A DNA stretch of 64,000 nt from Actibacterium lipolyticum (GTDB lineage: Bacteria; Pseudomonadota; Alphaproteobacteria; Rhodobacterales; Rhodobacteraceae): NCBI RefSeq assembly GCF_900184935.1, contig NZ_FXYE01000002.1:1603501-1667500 (forward strand). Reading direction: 5' to 3'. Positions 10,177 to 19,843 of this stretch are shown here, in pieces. The notes below the pieces were generated by a model, which was not told where the DNA came from, did not search any database, and saw nothing but the letters and a program-made list of their open reading frames with translations. The stretch's first letter is position 1. Every line of letters begins with the position of its first letter. The position numbers and the translations under genes are program-made.

Positions 10177-10302
10177 GGGAATGGGAACTACACTTTGGCC
10201 TTTCGCAACGAAGCGATCAGGTCTGTCAAGAATGGGAAGATCAAGGGCAGGACTGCCCGTTAAGCGATCACATAAGGGCTCAACCCACGCGAGTCAACGA
10301 AA

Positions 10303-10752
10303 TCAGAACTTAACGATCACTGAGACAACGATAACAAGCATCAAAATCGTCGGAACTTCGTTCATCAGCCGGTATTGTCTGCCTGTCAGGGTGTTGGCCC
10401 CTGCAACGAATTCCTTACGCCGACGTCCAAGCCAATGATGGAACCAAGTCATCCCAAGCACGCTTGCGCCCTTCGTGTAGGGCCACACAGCGGACCAATC
10501 GACAATTCCCGGGGTGAAGGCCAACGCAAGCCCAAAGACCCACACAGCGATCATCGATGGGTTCATGATGAACCGCAGCAGTTTGTATTCCATCGTTTGG
10601 AACAGAGCATCGGTGTCTGACCCGGTTTCCACCCTTTCGACGTGATAGACGAAAAGCCTGGGAAGATAGAACAGCCCTGCCATCCAGGTCAGAACAGCGA
10701 TGACATGAAGGGACTTCGTCCAAGGATAAGCGCTGGCCAGAAAATCGCCCAT
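10303..10752 (-). CDS. hemJ: protoporphyrinogen IX oxidase HemJ
   Basis: A 149-residue membrane protein of the HemJ (UPF0093) family, which oxidises protoporphyrinogen IX to protoporphyrin IX in bacteria lacking HemG and HemY-type oxidases. The start MGDFLASAYPWTKSLHVIAVLTW contains the conserved histidine H16, and a later MEYKLLRFIMNPSM carries the conserved lysine; about four membrane helices are predicted by eye. It is the gene closest to the origin candidate on the left and is transcribed away from it. About 126 bases without a recognisable gene separate it from rho. Confidence 0.9.
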   Translation of the reverse strand: MGDFLASAYPWTKSLHVIAVLTWMAGLFYLPRLFVYHVERVETGSDTDALFQTMEYKLLRFIMNPSMIAVWVFGLALAFTPGIVDWSAVWPYTKGASVLGMTWFHHWLGRRRKEFVAGANTLTGRQYRLMNEVPTILMLVIVVSVIVKF

Positions 10753-11181
10753 GTTGAAATCTTATCCCTGTGCTGTGTTTCGGGCTCCCTTCTAAAATAA
10801 TAAAAGAAAAAAAGAAAAGATGATGATGATGTAGGGGCTGGGGATAATGGGGATTATTTTTAGGTCCACGAAAAAATCCACAGGAAACCGCGGATGTGGA
10901 TAACAGTGTTGAGAAAAGCCGGATTTCTTCTGAGCAATATTATTATCAATAAAATACAATAACTTAAATAATGTAATTTCCGTGTCAGCCTGTTAACTAT
11001 TCTGGAAGCAGCGGACGGTATTCAGAGTTTTCCCGCGTTTCAGATTCCTCTTTTCCTCATGGGATGAATTGTGTGTCTTGCTTGACAAACCGCCCCCGAA
11101 ATTCCCAAGTCGGCGAAAACATCCACTTGCCCACAAAACCACACGCAGGTTCTTAGCCGGGTCATCCACAGGTTAATCAAC
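10753..11181. other. oriC: candidate chromosomal replication origin (oriC) region
   Basis: This is the longest gene-free stretch of the window and clearly AT-rich in a GC-rich background. It holds one exact DnaA box (TTATCCACA on the minus strand, 10903-10895), one-mismatch relatives at 10839-10847 (TTATCCCCA, minus) and 11162-11170 (TCATCCACA, plus), and a very AT-rich stretch at about 10927-10980 that could be the unwinding element. Genes on both sides run away from it (hemJ-rho left, maf-aroE right), and parAB with two parS sites lie 3-8 kb away. It must also carry the promoters of hemJ and maf. No CtrA full site is present. Confidence 0.65.
10895..10903 (-). promoter_or_regulatory. exact-consensus DnaA box
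   Basis: TGTGGATAA on the plus strand reads TTATCCACA on the minus strand, the canonical DnaA-ATP/ADP high-affinity box. It sits next to the AT-rich stretch of the origin candidate. Confidence 0.7.
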
Positions 11182-11781
11182 ATGTCCCAGCCCATCATCC
11201 TTGCTTCATCGTCCGAAATTCGGCAGCAGATGCTGCGCCAAGCTGGCGTCGAATTTGAGGTTCTGCCGTCCAGAATTGACGAAGAAGCGATCCGCGCGGC
11301 GCTTGAAGCCGAAGAGGCAAACCCACGCGACATCGCCGACGCGCTGGCCGAGTTTAAGGCACGCAAGATCGCCGACAAGTTCCCAGACCGAATGGTTATC
11401 GGCTGCGATCAGGTGTTAGAGCTGAAGGGTAAGGTGATGTCCAAACCCACCGACCTTGACCAAGCGCGCGTTCAGCTGCGGCAATTGCGGGCAAATCGGC
11501 ACAAGTTGCTGTCTGCCGCTGTTATCTATGACGAAGGAAAGCCCGTTTGGCGCCATGTCGGCGAAGTCCGCCTGACCATGCGCCCGTTTTCAGATAGCTA
11601 TATGGAAGATTACTTGGCCCGAAATTGGGAAAGTGTGCAGCATTCTGTCGGCTGCTATAAGCTGGAAGAAGAAGGTGTTCGCCTCTTCTCTCGGGTAGAG
11701 GGTGATTATTTCACAGTGCTTGGTTTGCCGCTTCTTGAACTTTTATCTTATCTAACAATGCGTGGAAAAGTGCAGGCATGA
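11182..11781 (+). CDS. Maf family nucleotide pyrophosphatase
   Basis: Maf proteins are small pyrophosphatases acting on modified or canonical nucleoside triphosphates. The 199-residue protein starts [15 protein letters not shown] (family substrate loop, more divergent than the common ASPRR form), has [12 protein letters not shown] with the catalytic aspartate, SKPTDLDQA and the C-terminal [16 protein letters not shown]. The alphaproteobacterial paralogue that lies next to aroE has this form. It is the first gene right of the origin candidate, and its stop overlaps the aroE start in ATGA. Substrate preference cannot be read from sequence alone. Confidence 0.9.
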   Translation: MSQPIILASSSEIRQQMLRQAGVEFEVLPSRIDEEAIRAALEAEEANPRDIADALAEFKARKIADKFPDRMVIGCDQVLELKGKVMSKPTDLDQARVQLRQLRANRHKLLSAAVIYDEGKPVWRHVGEVRLTMRPFSDSYMEDYLARNWESVQHSVGCYKLEEEGVRLFSRVEGDYFTVLGLPLLELLSYLTMRGKVQA

Positions 11782-12611
11782 GTAATAAAATTCCACTCGC
11801 GGGCGTTATTGGCTCCCCCATCGCTCACTCCGCATCGCCGCGCCTTCATAACTATTGGCTGAAGAAATACGGCATACCGGGCTTCTATGTTCCGATGGAT
11901 ATCGACCATTCGGACCTTAAGGACGCGCTTAAGATGATGCCGAAGTTGGGCTTTGTCGGGGTAAACGTCACGATCCCGCATAAAGAAACCGTGTTGGCCT
12001 TGGCTGATGTTGTCAGCGACCGGGCCGCACTGATCGGGGCTGCGAACACGCTGATCTTTCGTCAAGACGGTAAGCTTTATGCAGACAATACAGATGGTTA
12101 CGGGTTCGTCGAAAACATCCGCCAAGGCGCACCGGGTTGGGATCCCGCTGCTGGACCAGCCGCTGTGTTGGGTGCCGGGGGCGCTGCGCGCGCGGTTATC
12201 GCGTCATTTGTCGAAATCGGCGTGACGGAAATTCGTCTGTCAAACCGCACCCGCGCGCGGGCCGATGTTTTGCGCGCAGAGTTTGGCCCCAAGATAAGCG
12301 TTTATGACTGGGCGCAGGCTGGCAATATGCTGGAAGGGGCCACAACGGTTGTGAACACCACGTCGTTGGGGATGGCCGGAAAGTCAGATTTCCGGATTTC
12401 GCTTGATGCGCTGTCGCCCGACGCCGTCGCGACCGACATTGTGTATAACCCTCTGCGCACCAAGTTTCTGGAAGAAGCCGAGGCCAAGGGATGCACTACC
12501 GTTGATGGGCTGGGCATGTTGTTGCACCAAGCCGCGCCCGGCTTTGAACGTTGGTTTGGCCACCGCCCAGAAGTTGACGACCAGACACGCTCTGTCGTTT
12601 TGGGGGTCTAA
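11778..12611 (+). CDS. aroE: shikimate dehydrogenase
   Basis: AroE reduces 3-dehydroshikimate to shikimate with NADPH in the chorismate pathway. The 277-residue protein has the N-terminal substrate-binding [20 protein letters not shown] with the catalytic lysine, DNTDGYGF with the catalytic aspartate, an NADP-binding [17 protein letters not shown], and [17 protein letters not shown] at the C-terminus. It overlaps maf by four bases and shares one base with the start of coaE, so maf-aroE-coaE-dnaQ form a tightly coupled unit. Confidence 0.96.
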   Translation: MSNKIPLAGVIGSPIAHSASPRLHNYWLKKYGIPGFYVPMDIDHSDLKDALKMMPKLGFVGVNVTIPHKETVLALADVVSDRAALIGAANTLIFRQDGKLYADNTDGYGFVENIRQGAPGWDPAAGPAAVLGAGGAARAVIASFVEIGVTEIRLSNRTRARADVLRAEFGPKISVYDWAQAGNMLEGATTVVNTTSLGMAGKSDFRISLDALSPDAVATDIVYNPLRTKFLEEAEAKGCTTVDGLGMLLHQAAPGFERWFGHRPEVDDQTRSVVLGV

Positions 12612-13207
12612 TGCCATTCTGTATCGGTTTGACCGGCTCGATCGGTATGGGGAAATCGACTACGGCTAAGATGTTCGGCCAAGCCGACCTTCCTGTGTGG
12701 GATGCCGATGCAGCGGTTCACCGGCTTTATGCGATTGGCGGTGCTGCCGTTTCGGAAATCGAAAAACTGCATCCTGCCGCCATTGTTGATGGCGCTGTCA
12801 ATCGCGATGCTTTGAAAACATGGATCGCCAACGACAAATCCGCGCTGCGTCAGATTGAGGCCGTTGTTCATCCGCTTGTTGCCGCGGATCGGGCTGCTTT
12901 CATCGCGGATCATCGCGATGCAGATATTCTGGTTCTGGATATTCCGCTGTTGTTCGAAACAGGCGGTGACAAAGCCGTGGATGCCATCGTTGTCGTTTCC
13001 GCCCCGGCCGAGGTTCAGCGCAAGCGCGTGCTGGATCGCCCAGGGATGAGCGAAGTCCAATTCGATACCATTCTTGCCAAACAGACACCAGATGCGGAAA
13101 AACGCGCGCGCGCGGATTATGTGATTGAAACGCTAACGCTTGAAGGCGCAGAAGCTGCGGTTCATTCTGTGATTGCGGATATTCGGGAAAAACTGGCCAA
13201 TGCGTGA
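12611..13207 (+). CDS. coaE: dephospho-CoA kinase
   Basis: CoaE phosphorylates dephospho-CoA in the last step of coenzyme A synthesis. The 198-residue protein begins with the P-loop [12 protein letters not shown] (about 7-18), and has [12 protein letters not shown] with the acidic residues of the active site, and [11 protein letters not shown] in the lid/CoA region. Its ATG uses the last base of the aroE stop codon, and its 3' end overlaps dnaQ by eight bases. Confidence 0.95.
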   Translation: MPFCIGLTGSIGMGKSTTAKMFGQADLPVWDADAAVHRLYAIGGAAVSEIEKLHPAAIVDGAVNRDALKTWIANDKSALRQIEAVVHPLVAADRAAFIADHRDADILVLDIPLLFETGGDKAVDAIVVVSAPAEVQRKRVLDRPGMSEVQFDTILAKQTPDAEKRARADYVIETLTLEGAEAAVHSVIADIREKLANA

Positions 13208-13895
13208 AATCGTTCTTGATACAGAGACAACCGGCTTTGAGCCCGAGCAAGGCGACCGGATTGTCGAAATCGGCGCGGTTGAACTGTGGAACCACCTGCC
13301 GACCGGCAACACCTACCACCAATACATCAACCCCGAACGTTCGATGCCTAAAGAAGCGTTTGAGGTGCACGGCCTTGGCGATGATTTCCTGCGTGACAAG
13401 CCTGTGTTCAGTCAGATCGGGCAAGCGTTCTTAGATTTTGTAGGTGACTCGAAGATGGTCATCCACAACGCGGCGTTCGATATGAAATTCCTGAACGCTG
13501 AACTTGGCTGGATGGGTTTGCCGACGCTTCCGTGGGAACAGGCGCTTGATACATTGGCAATCGCGCGCAAACGGTTTCCGGGTTCTCCGGCGTCGCTTGA
13601 CGCATTGTGCCGTCGTTTTGGAATCGACAATACATCACGTACCTTGCACGGCGCGTTGCTCGATTCCGAGATTTTGGCAGAAGTGTATCTGGAGCTTGTC
13701 GGCGGTCGCCAACCCGATTTCGGGCTAAGCGGGCAAAGCAGTCAGGCCAGTAATACAGGCGTTCAAGTCGATGATTGGCGCCCCAAACCCCGGCCAACGC
13801 CCCTGCCCTCGCGCCTGACCGAGGAAGAGGCCACCGCCCACGCTGCTTTCGTCGAAAACATGGGCGATGGCGCGCTTTGGAAAAAGCTAAGCTAG
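13200..13895 (+). CDS. dnaQ: DNA polymerase III epsilon subunit (3'-5' proofreading exonuclease)
   Basis: DnaQ proofreads for the replicative polymerase. The 231-residue protein has Exo [10 protein letters not shown] (metal ligands D7 and E9), Exo II in [13 protein letters not shown], and Exo III as [14 protein letters not shown]. The C-terminal tail after about residue 175 is proline- and polar-rich, as expected for the linker to the alpha subunit. An upstream in-frame start at 13173 lies in coaE and adds unrelated residues; ATG 13200 fits the family. It is the last gene of the maf operon and converges on secB with two bases between stop codons. Confidence 0.95.
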   Translation: MREIVLDTETTGFEPEQGDRIVEIGAVELWNHLPTGNTYHQYINPERSMPKEAFEVHGLGDDFLRDKPVFSQIGQAFLDFVGDSKMVIHNAAFDMKFLNAELGWMGLPTLPWEQALDTLAIARKRFPGSPASLDALCRRFGIDNTSRTLHGALLDSEILAEVYLELVGGRQPDFGLSGQSSQASNTGVQVDDWRPKPRPTPLPSRLTEEEATAHAAFVENMGDGALWKKLS

Positions 13896-13904
13896 GCTTA
13901 GTTT
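13884..13904. terminator. short bidirectional terminator-like hairpin between dnaQ and secB
   Basis: CTAAGC-tag-GCTTAG forms a six-base-pair stem extended by three A-T or G-T pairs, with As before it and Ts after it. The stop codons of both convergent genes lie in the structure. The stem is short and AT-rich, so strength is uncertain. Confidence 0.4.
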
Positions 13905-14398
13905 GTAGGCTGGCTGGCCGCCTGCGCTTCGGCGCGGCGAGCGATTTCTTGGCGATACAGGGCCACAAAATCCACCATTTCCAGATTCAGCGGCGGGAAG
14001 CCACCGTCGCGGGTCACATCGCTTACGATGCGGCGCACAAACGGGAACAGCATCCGTGGGCATTCGATCAACAAGAAGGGGTGAAGCTGTTCTTCTGGAA
14101 CGTTTTCAACCGTGAAAATGCCAGCGTATTCCAACTCTAGCAGGAACAGAGGCGACTTGTCGGCTTTGTTGTCCGAGCGAACGGTGAACTTCGCGATGAT
14201 TTCGTACTGATTGTCAGCAGGGCGCTTTTTGGCATCAAGTGCGACTTGCACCTGCACCTCGGGGGATACTTCGCCTTGAACGCCTTTCTGCATCAGCAGG
14301 TTTTCAAAGGACAGATCACGAATGAATTGACCCAGAATTTGCATCTTGGGTTGTACAGGCGCTGTAGCCTGCGCGCCAGTTTCGGCAGTTTCGGTCAT
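13898..14398 (-). CDS. secB: protein-export chaperone SecB
   Basis: SecB is the cytoplasmic tetrameric chaperone that keeps preproteins unfolded and hands them to SecA. The 166-residue protein shows the family blocks QFIRDLSFENL, QVQVALDAKK, EYAGIFTVENVPEEQLHPFLLIECPR in part, and GGFPPLNLEMVDFVALY near the C-terminus. The alanine-rich ends are typical of alphaproteobacterial SecB. It is transcribed leftward, convergent with dnaQ, and stands alone; fxsA lies 60 bases upstream on the same strand. Confidence 0.96.
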   Translation of the reverse strand: MTETAETGAQATAPVQPKMQILGQFIRDLSFENLLMQKGVQGEVSPEVQVQVALDAKKRPADNQYEIIAKFTVRSDNKADKSPLFLLELEYAGIFTVENVPEEQLHPFLLIECPRMLFPFVRRIVSDVTRDGGFPPLNLEMVDFVALYRQEIARRAEAQAASQPTN

Positions 14399-14458
14399 TT
14401 TATGCTCCTGAAAAGAACCTGAACTTTGAGTGGTGCTTAACAGGAAGCCGGAACTGCC

Positions 14459-14941
14459 TCAATGCTGTGTCCAACCTGAGGGGCCGCGTGGCGCCGTGTT
14501 TTCTTTGCTGACCTCTTCATATTCGCCGTCGATCACGTCATTTGCCTGCTGCGGGCCGCGATGATGCGTTGTTGGGCCTGTGGAAAAGCTTTGAACATTT
14601 ACGCGCGACTTAATCCGTTTGTACGCGGCAGAGCGAAATCCGGGGATCAGCAAAAGAAACCCAAGCGTGTCGGTGAAAAAACCCGGTGTCAGCAACAACG
14701 CGCCCGCAAAAAGGATCATCGCGCCATGGGCCAAGGGCTCTGTCGGGTCGCGCAATTCGTTGAAGGACGATCGTATCTGCCCCATGGCCAGCGCCCCCTG
14801 ATTTCGCATCAGTGATGTGCCCAAAAGTGCGGTCAGAATGACGATCAACAATGTTGGCCAAAGGCCTATCAAACCGCCAACCTGAATGAACAACGCGATC
14901 TCAATTAACGGAACAGCTAGAAAAAGCACAAAAAGCCACAT
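14459..14941 (-). CDS. fxsA: FxsA family membrane protein
   Basis: FxsA-type proteins are small inner-membrane proteins; in E. coli overproduction relieves exclusion of phage T7 by F plasmid, and the physiological role is unclear. The 160-residue protein starts MWLFVLFLAVPLIEIALFI, has a second pair of membrane segments around TLLIVILTALLGTSL and GAMILFAGALLLTPGFFTDTLGFLLLIP, and a polar tail. A start at 15037 would add 32 charged residues; ATG 14941 has GAGGG six bases upstream. It diverges from the Tim44-like gene. Confidence 0.88.
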   Translation of the reverse strand: MWLFVLFLAVPLIEIALFIQVGGLIGLWPTLLIVILTALLGTSLMRNQGALAMGQIRSSFNELRDPTEPLAHGAMILFAGALLLTPGFFTDTLGFLLLIPGFRSAAYKRIKSRVNVQSFSTGPTTHHRGPQQANDVIDGEYEEVSKENTAPRGPSGWTQH

Positions 14942-15047
14942 GGCAAACCCTCTTATCCTTGGGGGTCGCTGGTGGACTTGATTGACCCCGTGCCTTACAT
15001 ATGTGCGTTGTAGACATGTTACCAACCCCCGAAGCAATGAGGATCAT

Positions 15048-15716
15048 ATGAACGGCGCCATCATCCAACTTCTGGTTCTGGCCGGTATTGCAGTATTTTT
15101 GATCCTGCGGCTCCGCTCTGTGCTTGGCACGCGTGAAGGTTTTGAAAAGCCCCGCGCCCCGATGCAAGGCGCTTCGGACGCGGGTAAAAATGGCCGACGC
15201 GACTTCGAGGTGATCGAAGGCGGGCCAGATTCCGACATTACAGATCACGTCGAAGACGGGTCAGATGCTGCAAAAGCATTGGCCGCGATGAAGGTCGCAG
15301 AGCCAAGCTTTAACGTCAGTGAATTCCTGTCTGGCGCACGCGGCGCTTATGAAATGATCCTGATGGCGTTCGAAAGCGGCGACATCTCCGAAGTTGAATC
15401 CTTCCTTGCGCCCGACGTGTTGGAAAGTTTCCGCCAAGGGATCGCGCTGCGCGAAGAACGGGGCCTGACGATCGAGGCGAACTTCGTTGGCGTGCGTGAA
15501 CTGGTGCTGCAAGAGGCCAGCTTCCAACCTGACACAGGCATCGGCGAACTTTCGGTGAAATTTGTGGGCGAGCTGACGTCGGTTGTACGTGATGCCGCTG
15601 GCGAAATTGTCGAAGGCAGCCCGACAGAGATTAAGCGCCAGCGCGATGTCTGGACCTTTGCCCGGACAATGGGGTCCAACGACCCCAACTGGCAGCTGGT
15701 GGCCACGGGGGAATGA
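15048..15716 (+). CDS. Tim44/TimA-like domain membrane-anchored protein
   Basis: A 222-residue protein with one N-terminal membrane helix (about 5-22, LLVLAGIAVFLILRL), a charged linker, and a Tim44-like domain from about residue 80 (FLSGARGAYEMILMAFESGD, ending DPNWQLVATGE). Mitochondrial Tim44 tethers the import motor; bacterial relatives are membrane anchored and of uncertain role. The ATG at 15048 follows ATGAGG; the longer frame from 14982 is upstream non-coding. The stop overlaps mltA in ATGA. The pairing with mltA and smr is a recurrent alphaproteobacterial arrangement. Confidence 0.88.
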   Translation: MNGAIIQLLVLAGIAVFLILRLRSVLGTREGFEKPRAPMQGASDAGKNGRRDFEVIEGGPDSDITDHVEDGSDAAKALAAMKVAEPSFNVSEFLSGARGAYEMILMAFESGDISEVESFLAPDVLESFRQGIALREERGLTIEANFVGVRELVLQEASFQPDTGIGELSVKFVGELTSVVRDAAGEIVEGSPTEIKRQRDVWTFARTMGSNDPNWQLVATGE

Positions 15717-16747
15717 TCCGTGGCCTAAGGGCCGTAGCCGCCGCGGCGGCCCTTGCCGTAAGCGGTGCAAATTTCGCATCCGGCGCCTCGGCAGAGATTT
15801 TGCGTTTCGAAGACCTGGATGGGTGGGCGGATGATGACCATCAGGCCGCCCTTTCCGTTTTTCTGGAAACCTGCGCCGATCTGAAATCGCCCGACTGGGC
15901 GCCGATCTGTTCCCTTGCCCAAAGCCAACCCAACGCCCGCACTTTCTTTGAGCTGTTCTTTCGCCCGGTTCTTATCGGTGGTGAAGCTCCGGCCTTGTTC
16001 ACAGGCTATTTCGAACCTGAGCTTAACGGCGCGCTTCGCCCCTCTGCCCGCTTTCGCTTTCCGCTTTATCGCAAACCGCCCGAGCTTCAGGACGGGGTTC
16101 AATGGAATTCCCGCGCCGAGATTGAAAACGAAGGTTTGCTAAGTGATCGAGGTTTGGAAATTGCATGGGTCGACGACCCGGTAGAGGTCTTCTTTCTGCA
16201 AATCCAAGGGTCAGGCCGTGTGCGATTGCCCGATGGCAGTGCGTTGCGTGTTGGTTATGGCGGCGCGAATGGGCACAAATACCGGTCCATCGGCGCGGAA
16301 CTTGTGCGCCGCGGCATCTATGAACGTCATCAGGTGTCTGCTCAGGTGATCCGCAATTGGGTGCGCCGCAACCCAGAGGCCGGGCGCGAATTGTTGCAAC
16401 ACAACCCATCCTACGTTTTCTTTCGCGAAGTTGGCCATGTACCCGCTGAAAAAGGCCCGCTTGGCGCGATGAACCGTTCGATCACCACACTACGGACCGT
16501 CGCGGTTGATCCTGCGTATACGCCGCTTGGTGCGCCTGTTTGGATCGAAAAAGGCGGGCGCGGGCCATTGCGCCGGCTGATGATCGCGCAGGACACTGGG
16601 TCCGCGATCAAGGGCGCACAACGCGCAGATATATTCTTTGGCACGGGGGATGAAGCTGGCCGAGATGCAGGGCGCGTTCGCGACCCCGGTCGGATGGTCG
16701 TTTTGCTGCCCATCGAACAGGCCTTCGACTTAGTGCCGGAGGGTTAA
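15713..16747 (+). CDS. mltA: membrane-bound lytic murein transglycosylase A
   Basis: MltA cleaves the MurNAc-GlcNAc bond of peptidoglycan with formation of 1,6-anhydroMurNAc. The 344-residue protein has a signal peptide ending near ASA at residue 27, without a clear lipobox. The MltA barrel contains GYFEPELNG and IQGSGRVRLPDGS, and the C-terminal 3D domain carries the three aspartates in AQDTGSAIKGAQRADIFFG, including the catalytic acid. It is coupled to the Tim44-like gene by a four-base overlap and is followed three bases later by smr. Its anhydro-muropeptide products feed the recycling enzymes AmgK and MurU found further right. Confidence 0.93.
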   Translation: MIRGLRAVAAAAALAVSGANFASGASAEILRFEDLDGWADDDHQAALSVFLETCADLKSPDWAPICSLAQSQPNARTFFELFFRPVLIGGEAPALFTGYFEPELNGALRPSARFRFPLYRKPPELQDGVQWNSRAEIENEGLLSDRGLEIAWVDDPVEVFFLQIQGSGRVRLPDGSALRVGYGGANGHKYRSIGAELVRRGIYERHQVSAQVIRNWVRRNPEAGRELLQHNPSYVFFREVGHVPAEKGPLGAMNRSITTLRTVAVDPAYTPLGAPVWIEKGGRGPLRRLMIAQDTGSAIKGAQRADIFFGTGDEAGRDAGRVRDPGRMVVLLPIEQAFDLVPEG

Positions 16748-16750
16748 GCC

Positions 16751-17356
16751 ATGCGCCGCCGCCCACCCCGCGGGTTAAGCCCCGAAGAAAATGCGCTTTG
16801 GCAGAAGGTGACGGAAACGGCCGTGCCGATGCATGCCGATCACCCCAAAAAGCCGAAATTGGATGAAAGTTCGGTTAAGCCCAAGCCAAAACCCAAACCG
16901 AAAACACGGACAGAGATTTCGGGCTTTCGTTTGGGTCAAAAGGCCGCCGATCATCCCCTGCCCCATGACCTTGCCCTTGGCCCGGCCGAGGCGCTGGGCC
17001 GTGCCCCTGTGCATATGGATCGTAAAAGTTACGGCCGGATGAAACGCGGCAAGCTTTCGCCCGAAGGCCGGATCGACCTTCATGGAATGACCTTGTCACA
17101 GGCGCACCCCGCGCTGACGTCGTTCATTCTGCAATCACATGCGGCGGGTAAGCGGTTGGTGCTTGTCATCACCGGCAAAGGAAAGCGCGGCGAAGATACC
17201 GGCCCCATGCCAGTGCGCCGTGGAATTTTGAAACATCAGGTGCCTCATTGGCTTAACTCTCCGCCGCTGGGGTCCGTCGTGCTGCAGGTTTCGCCCGCCC
17301 ACCAAAAACATGGCGGCGGCGGCGCCTATTACGTGTATCTGCGCCGTCAGCGTTAG
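16751..17356 (+). CDS. Smr domain protein
   Basis: The 201-residue protein has a proline/lysine-rich N-terminus (KPKPKPKPK near residues 43-51) followed by a Smr domain from about residue 105: IDLHGMTLSQAH, LVLVITGKGKR and GAYYVYLRR. Smr domains are nucleic-acid endonucleases or nicking enzymes in several families; here the exact role is not known. It follows mltA with three bases between them and converges on the next gene, with stop codons only two bases apart. Confidence 0.9.
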   Translation: MRRRPPRGLSPEENALWQKVTETAVPMHADHPKKPKLDESSVKPKPKPKPKTRTEISGFRLGQKAADHPLPHDLALGPAEALGRAPVHMDRKSYGRMKRGKLSPEGRIDLHGMTLSQAHPALTSFILQSHAAGKRLVLVITGKGKRGEDTGPMPVRRGILKHQVPHWLNSPPLGSVVLQVSPAHQKHGGGGAYYVYLRRQR

Positions 17357-17358
17357 GC

Positions 17359-18465
17359 TTACTCGGCCAGAACAGAGATCGGTGACAGCACGACCTTCGT
17401 TGCCTCTTGTACCGTCAGAACGGTGCCCTGCAACAACCCGAGCCGGCCAGAGGTGTCCCCCCGGAACAACGCATCAATCCCCGGTAAGCTGGCGAGCAGG
17501 TTGATCAATGCGGGCGAATTGCCAACGGTGAAATGGCCAAGATCAGTCGCCTTGGTGAACTCGGTCACATCAAAAATCGTTACGTCGATGTCGGCCACCT
17601 GATCGATGCTTTCAACGTTGCCCAGCCTGTTACTTTCCCCAGATAACCGTGCCGAAAGCGCCAGCGCCCTATCGCGCTGCGATACGAAAATGACGAAAGG
17701 TTGCGGCAGTTGCCCGATACGCGTGGCCTGAGAGCGAAACACATCAATGTCGATATCCGGTGACAGCAGCACGACGGCATCAACAGAACGGCGAAGCTCC
17801 GCCGGGGATCTGATCGCCATCTGGCGCATCGATTCCATGCTTAGCTGCGCGCCCATGGAATGCGCAATCAACAGCACCGATTCAGCACCAGCCGCGCGAA
17901 CATCGCGCAACAATTGCTCTAACCCGTCGCGGGCAAATAGCGCGCTATCACGGTCATAGGCATATCCGACGGCACTTCCGCGTGATGGCCAGGCATAATG
18001 GATTGCAACGCCATCCAGTTCAAAATCATGTTCCAGCTGCGCGGTTCTAAAGACACCTTCGGCGAAGTTATTGTTGAACCCATGCACGAAAATCACAGCC
18101 TCGCGCGCGCCCTTGGGTTTGCTGCGAAAGGTTTGCGCCAGTGTTTTTCGAAACGTGTCTGCGTTGGGAAAGTTGGTGACGTCCGCAATTGCAAAGCTTT
18201 CCGCAGGGTCGGGCCGTCCTTCGGCCACTTCGACTTTTCCCACTTGGTGTTCTGGTGGGATGGCCACGGAAATACGCCCGAACGACGAAGAGGATGACCG
18301 TTCTATACCCAGCCCAACCGTAACATCCGGCGTCCGGGTCGAGGCATAGTAAACATCAACCACCTCGCCCACGTTGGCAGCCTCAGGAACAAGGATAAGG
18401 CTGGGCCGCGGTGTGCAGGCGGCCAGTGCGACAAGTGCAAAAACGAGGAATTTGAAAGAGGACAT
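17359..18465 (-). CDS. alpha/beta hydrolase lipoprotein (DUF900 family)
   Basis: A 368-residue protein with a lipoprotein signal (MSSFKFLVFALVALAAC, lipobox LAAC, lipidated cysteine at 17). The core is an alpha/beta hydrolase of the DUF900 type: VIFVHGFNNNFAEG, HYAWPSRGSAVGYAYDRDSA, and the nucleophile elbow AHSMGA. The substrate is unknown. It stands between convergent smr and the upstream hslU, both unrelated. A periplasmic or outer-membrane site follows from the lipobox; enzymatic activity is inferred from the intact serine elbow. Confidence 0.88.
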   Translation of the reverse strand: MSSFKFLVFALVALAACTPRPSLILVPEAANVGEVVDVYYASTRTPDVTVGLGIERSSSSSFGRISVAIPPEHQVGKVEVAEGRPDPAESFAIADVTNFPNADTFRKTLAQTFRSKPKGAREAVIFVHGFNNNFAEGVFRTAQLEHDFELDGVAIHYAWPSRGSAVGYAYDRDSALFARDGLEQLLRDVRAAGAESVLLIAHSMGAQLSMESMRQMAIRSPAELRRSVDAVVLLSPDIDIDVFRSQATRIGQLPQPFVIFVSQRDRALALSARLSGESNRLGNVESIDQVADIDVTIFDVTEFTKATDLGHFTVGNSPALINLLASLPGIDALFRGDTSGRLGLLQGTVLTVQEATKVVLSPISVLAE

Positions 18466-18532
18466 GGCCGCTGTTTCGAAAATGGTTTCGGGCGAAGTGT
18501 TACGTAAACATCTTCGCCCTTACCAGCGTTCG

Positions 18533-19843
18533 TTACAGCACGTATCGGCTCATATCTGCTGATTTCAGCAGTTCACCAAGGTTGGCGTCTACGAATTCGG
18601 CGTTTACCGTCACCGTGTCGCCGGAACGATCCGGCGCGGTAAAGCTGAGCTCTTCGAAGACACGTTCCATCACGGTGTAAAGGCGCCGCGCGCCGATGTT
18701 TTCGATGGTCTGGTTCACATCTGCTGCGATCTTGGCCAAGGCCGCGATGCCGTCGTCGGTAAAGCTGACGACAACTTCTTCGGTGTTCATAAGCGCCGTG
18801 TATTGCCGGGTCAGCGCATTGTCGGTTTCCGTCAAAATGCGCACGAAGTCGCCTTCGGTAAGTGCGCGCAACTCAACCCGAATGGGCAAGCGACCCTGAA
18901 GTTCCGGCAACAAATCAGACGGTTTGGCGATGTGGAACGCACCAGAGGCGATGAACAGGATGTGGTCGGTTTTCACGGGCCCGTATTTTGTGGATACGGT
19001 GGTGCCTTCGATCAGGGGCAGCAAATCGCGCTGTACGCCTTCGCGTGAAACATCGGCACCACGCGCATCGGCGCGGGCACAGACCTTATCGATTTCATCC
19101 AAGAACACGATGCCGTTTTCCTGAACTGCTTCCAAAGCGGCGCGGTTGACGGTTTCGTCGTCCAGAATTTTGTCTGCCTCTTCGCCGATCAACAACTCAT
19201 AGCTTTCCGCGACGGTCATTTTGCGCTTAACGGTGCGCCCGCCAAAGGCTTTGCCGAAGATATCGCCAAGGTTCATCATGCCCATGTTCTGGCCGGGCTG
19301 CTGACCTGGAAGGTCGATCATCGGCATCGGGCTTGATGTATCCGCGACCTCTAATTCGATCACGGTGTCGTCCAGTTCGCCGCGCTTCAGCTTGCCACGG
19401 AACATTTCGCGGGTTTGTTCGCGGGCGTCGGTGCCGGCGATGGCTTCGATAACACGTTCTTCGGCGGCTTCATGGGCGGCGGCTTTAACATCTTCGCGCA
19501 TGTATTCGCGGGTCTGTGCGATGGCGCTGTCCACCAGATCGCGCACGATCTGTTCCACATCACGGCCGACATAGCCGACTTCGGTGAACTTCGTCGCCTC
19601 AACCTTGATGAAAGGCGCACGGGCCAGTTTCGCCAAACGGCGGCTGATTTCGGTTTTACCCACGCCAGTGGGGCCGATCATCAGGATGTTCTTTGGATAC
19701 ACCTCGTCACGCAGATCAGCGCCAAGCTGTTTGCGGCGCCAGCGGTTGCGAAGGGCCACGGCCACAGCGCGCTTGGCGTCCTTTTGGCCGATGATGAAAC
19801 GGTCAAGTTCCGAAACGATTTCACGGGGGGTCAGGTCGGTCAT
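18533..19843 (-). CDS. hslU: ATP-dependent protease ATPase subunit HslU
   Basis: HslU (ClpY) is the AAA+ unfoldase of the HslUV protease. The 436-residue protein starts [20 protein letters not shown], has Walker A GPTGVGKT at 57-64, Walker [10 protein letters not shown], the intermediate I-domain with the acidic and GQQPG-rich stretch, sensor arginine region [13 protein letters not shown], and the C-terminal SADMSRYVL that docks into HslV. It follows hslV with a four-base overlap. Confidence 0.97.
   Translation of the reverse strand: MTDLTPREIVSELDRFIIGQKDAKRAVAVALRNRWRRKQLGADLRDEVYPKNILMIGPTGVGKTEISRRLAKLARAPFIKVEATKFTEVGYVGRDVEQIVRDLVDSAIAQTREYMREDVKAAAHEAAEERVIEAIAGTDAREQTREMFRGKLKRGELDDTVIELEVADTSSPMPMIDLPGQQPGQNMGMMNLGDIFGKAFGGRTVKRKMTVAESYELLIGEEADKILDDETVNRAALEAVQENGIVFLDEIDKVCARADARGADVSREGVQRDLLPLIEGTTVSTKYGPVKTDHILFIASGAFHIAKPSDLLPELQGRLPIRVELRALTEGDFVRILTETDNALTRQYTALMNTEEVVVSFTDDGIAALAKIAADVNQTIENIGARRLYTVMERVFEELSFTAPDRSGDTVTVNAEFVDANLGELLKSADMSRYVL

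Noticed and set aside
10753-11181. CtrA binding sites in the origin candidate, as in Caulobacter
   Set aside because: Several single TTAA sequences occur but none pair at seven-base spacing.
19042-19052. Possible third parS (CGCGTGAAACA) in hslU
   Set aside because: Only one half matches and with a mismatch; the other half of the palindrome is missing.
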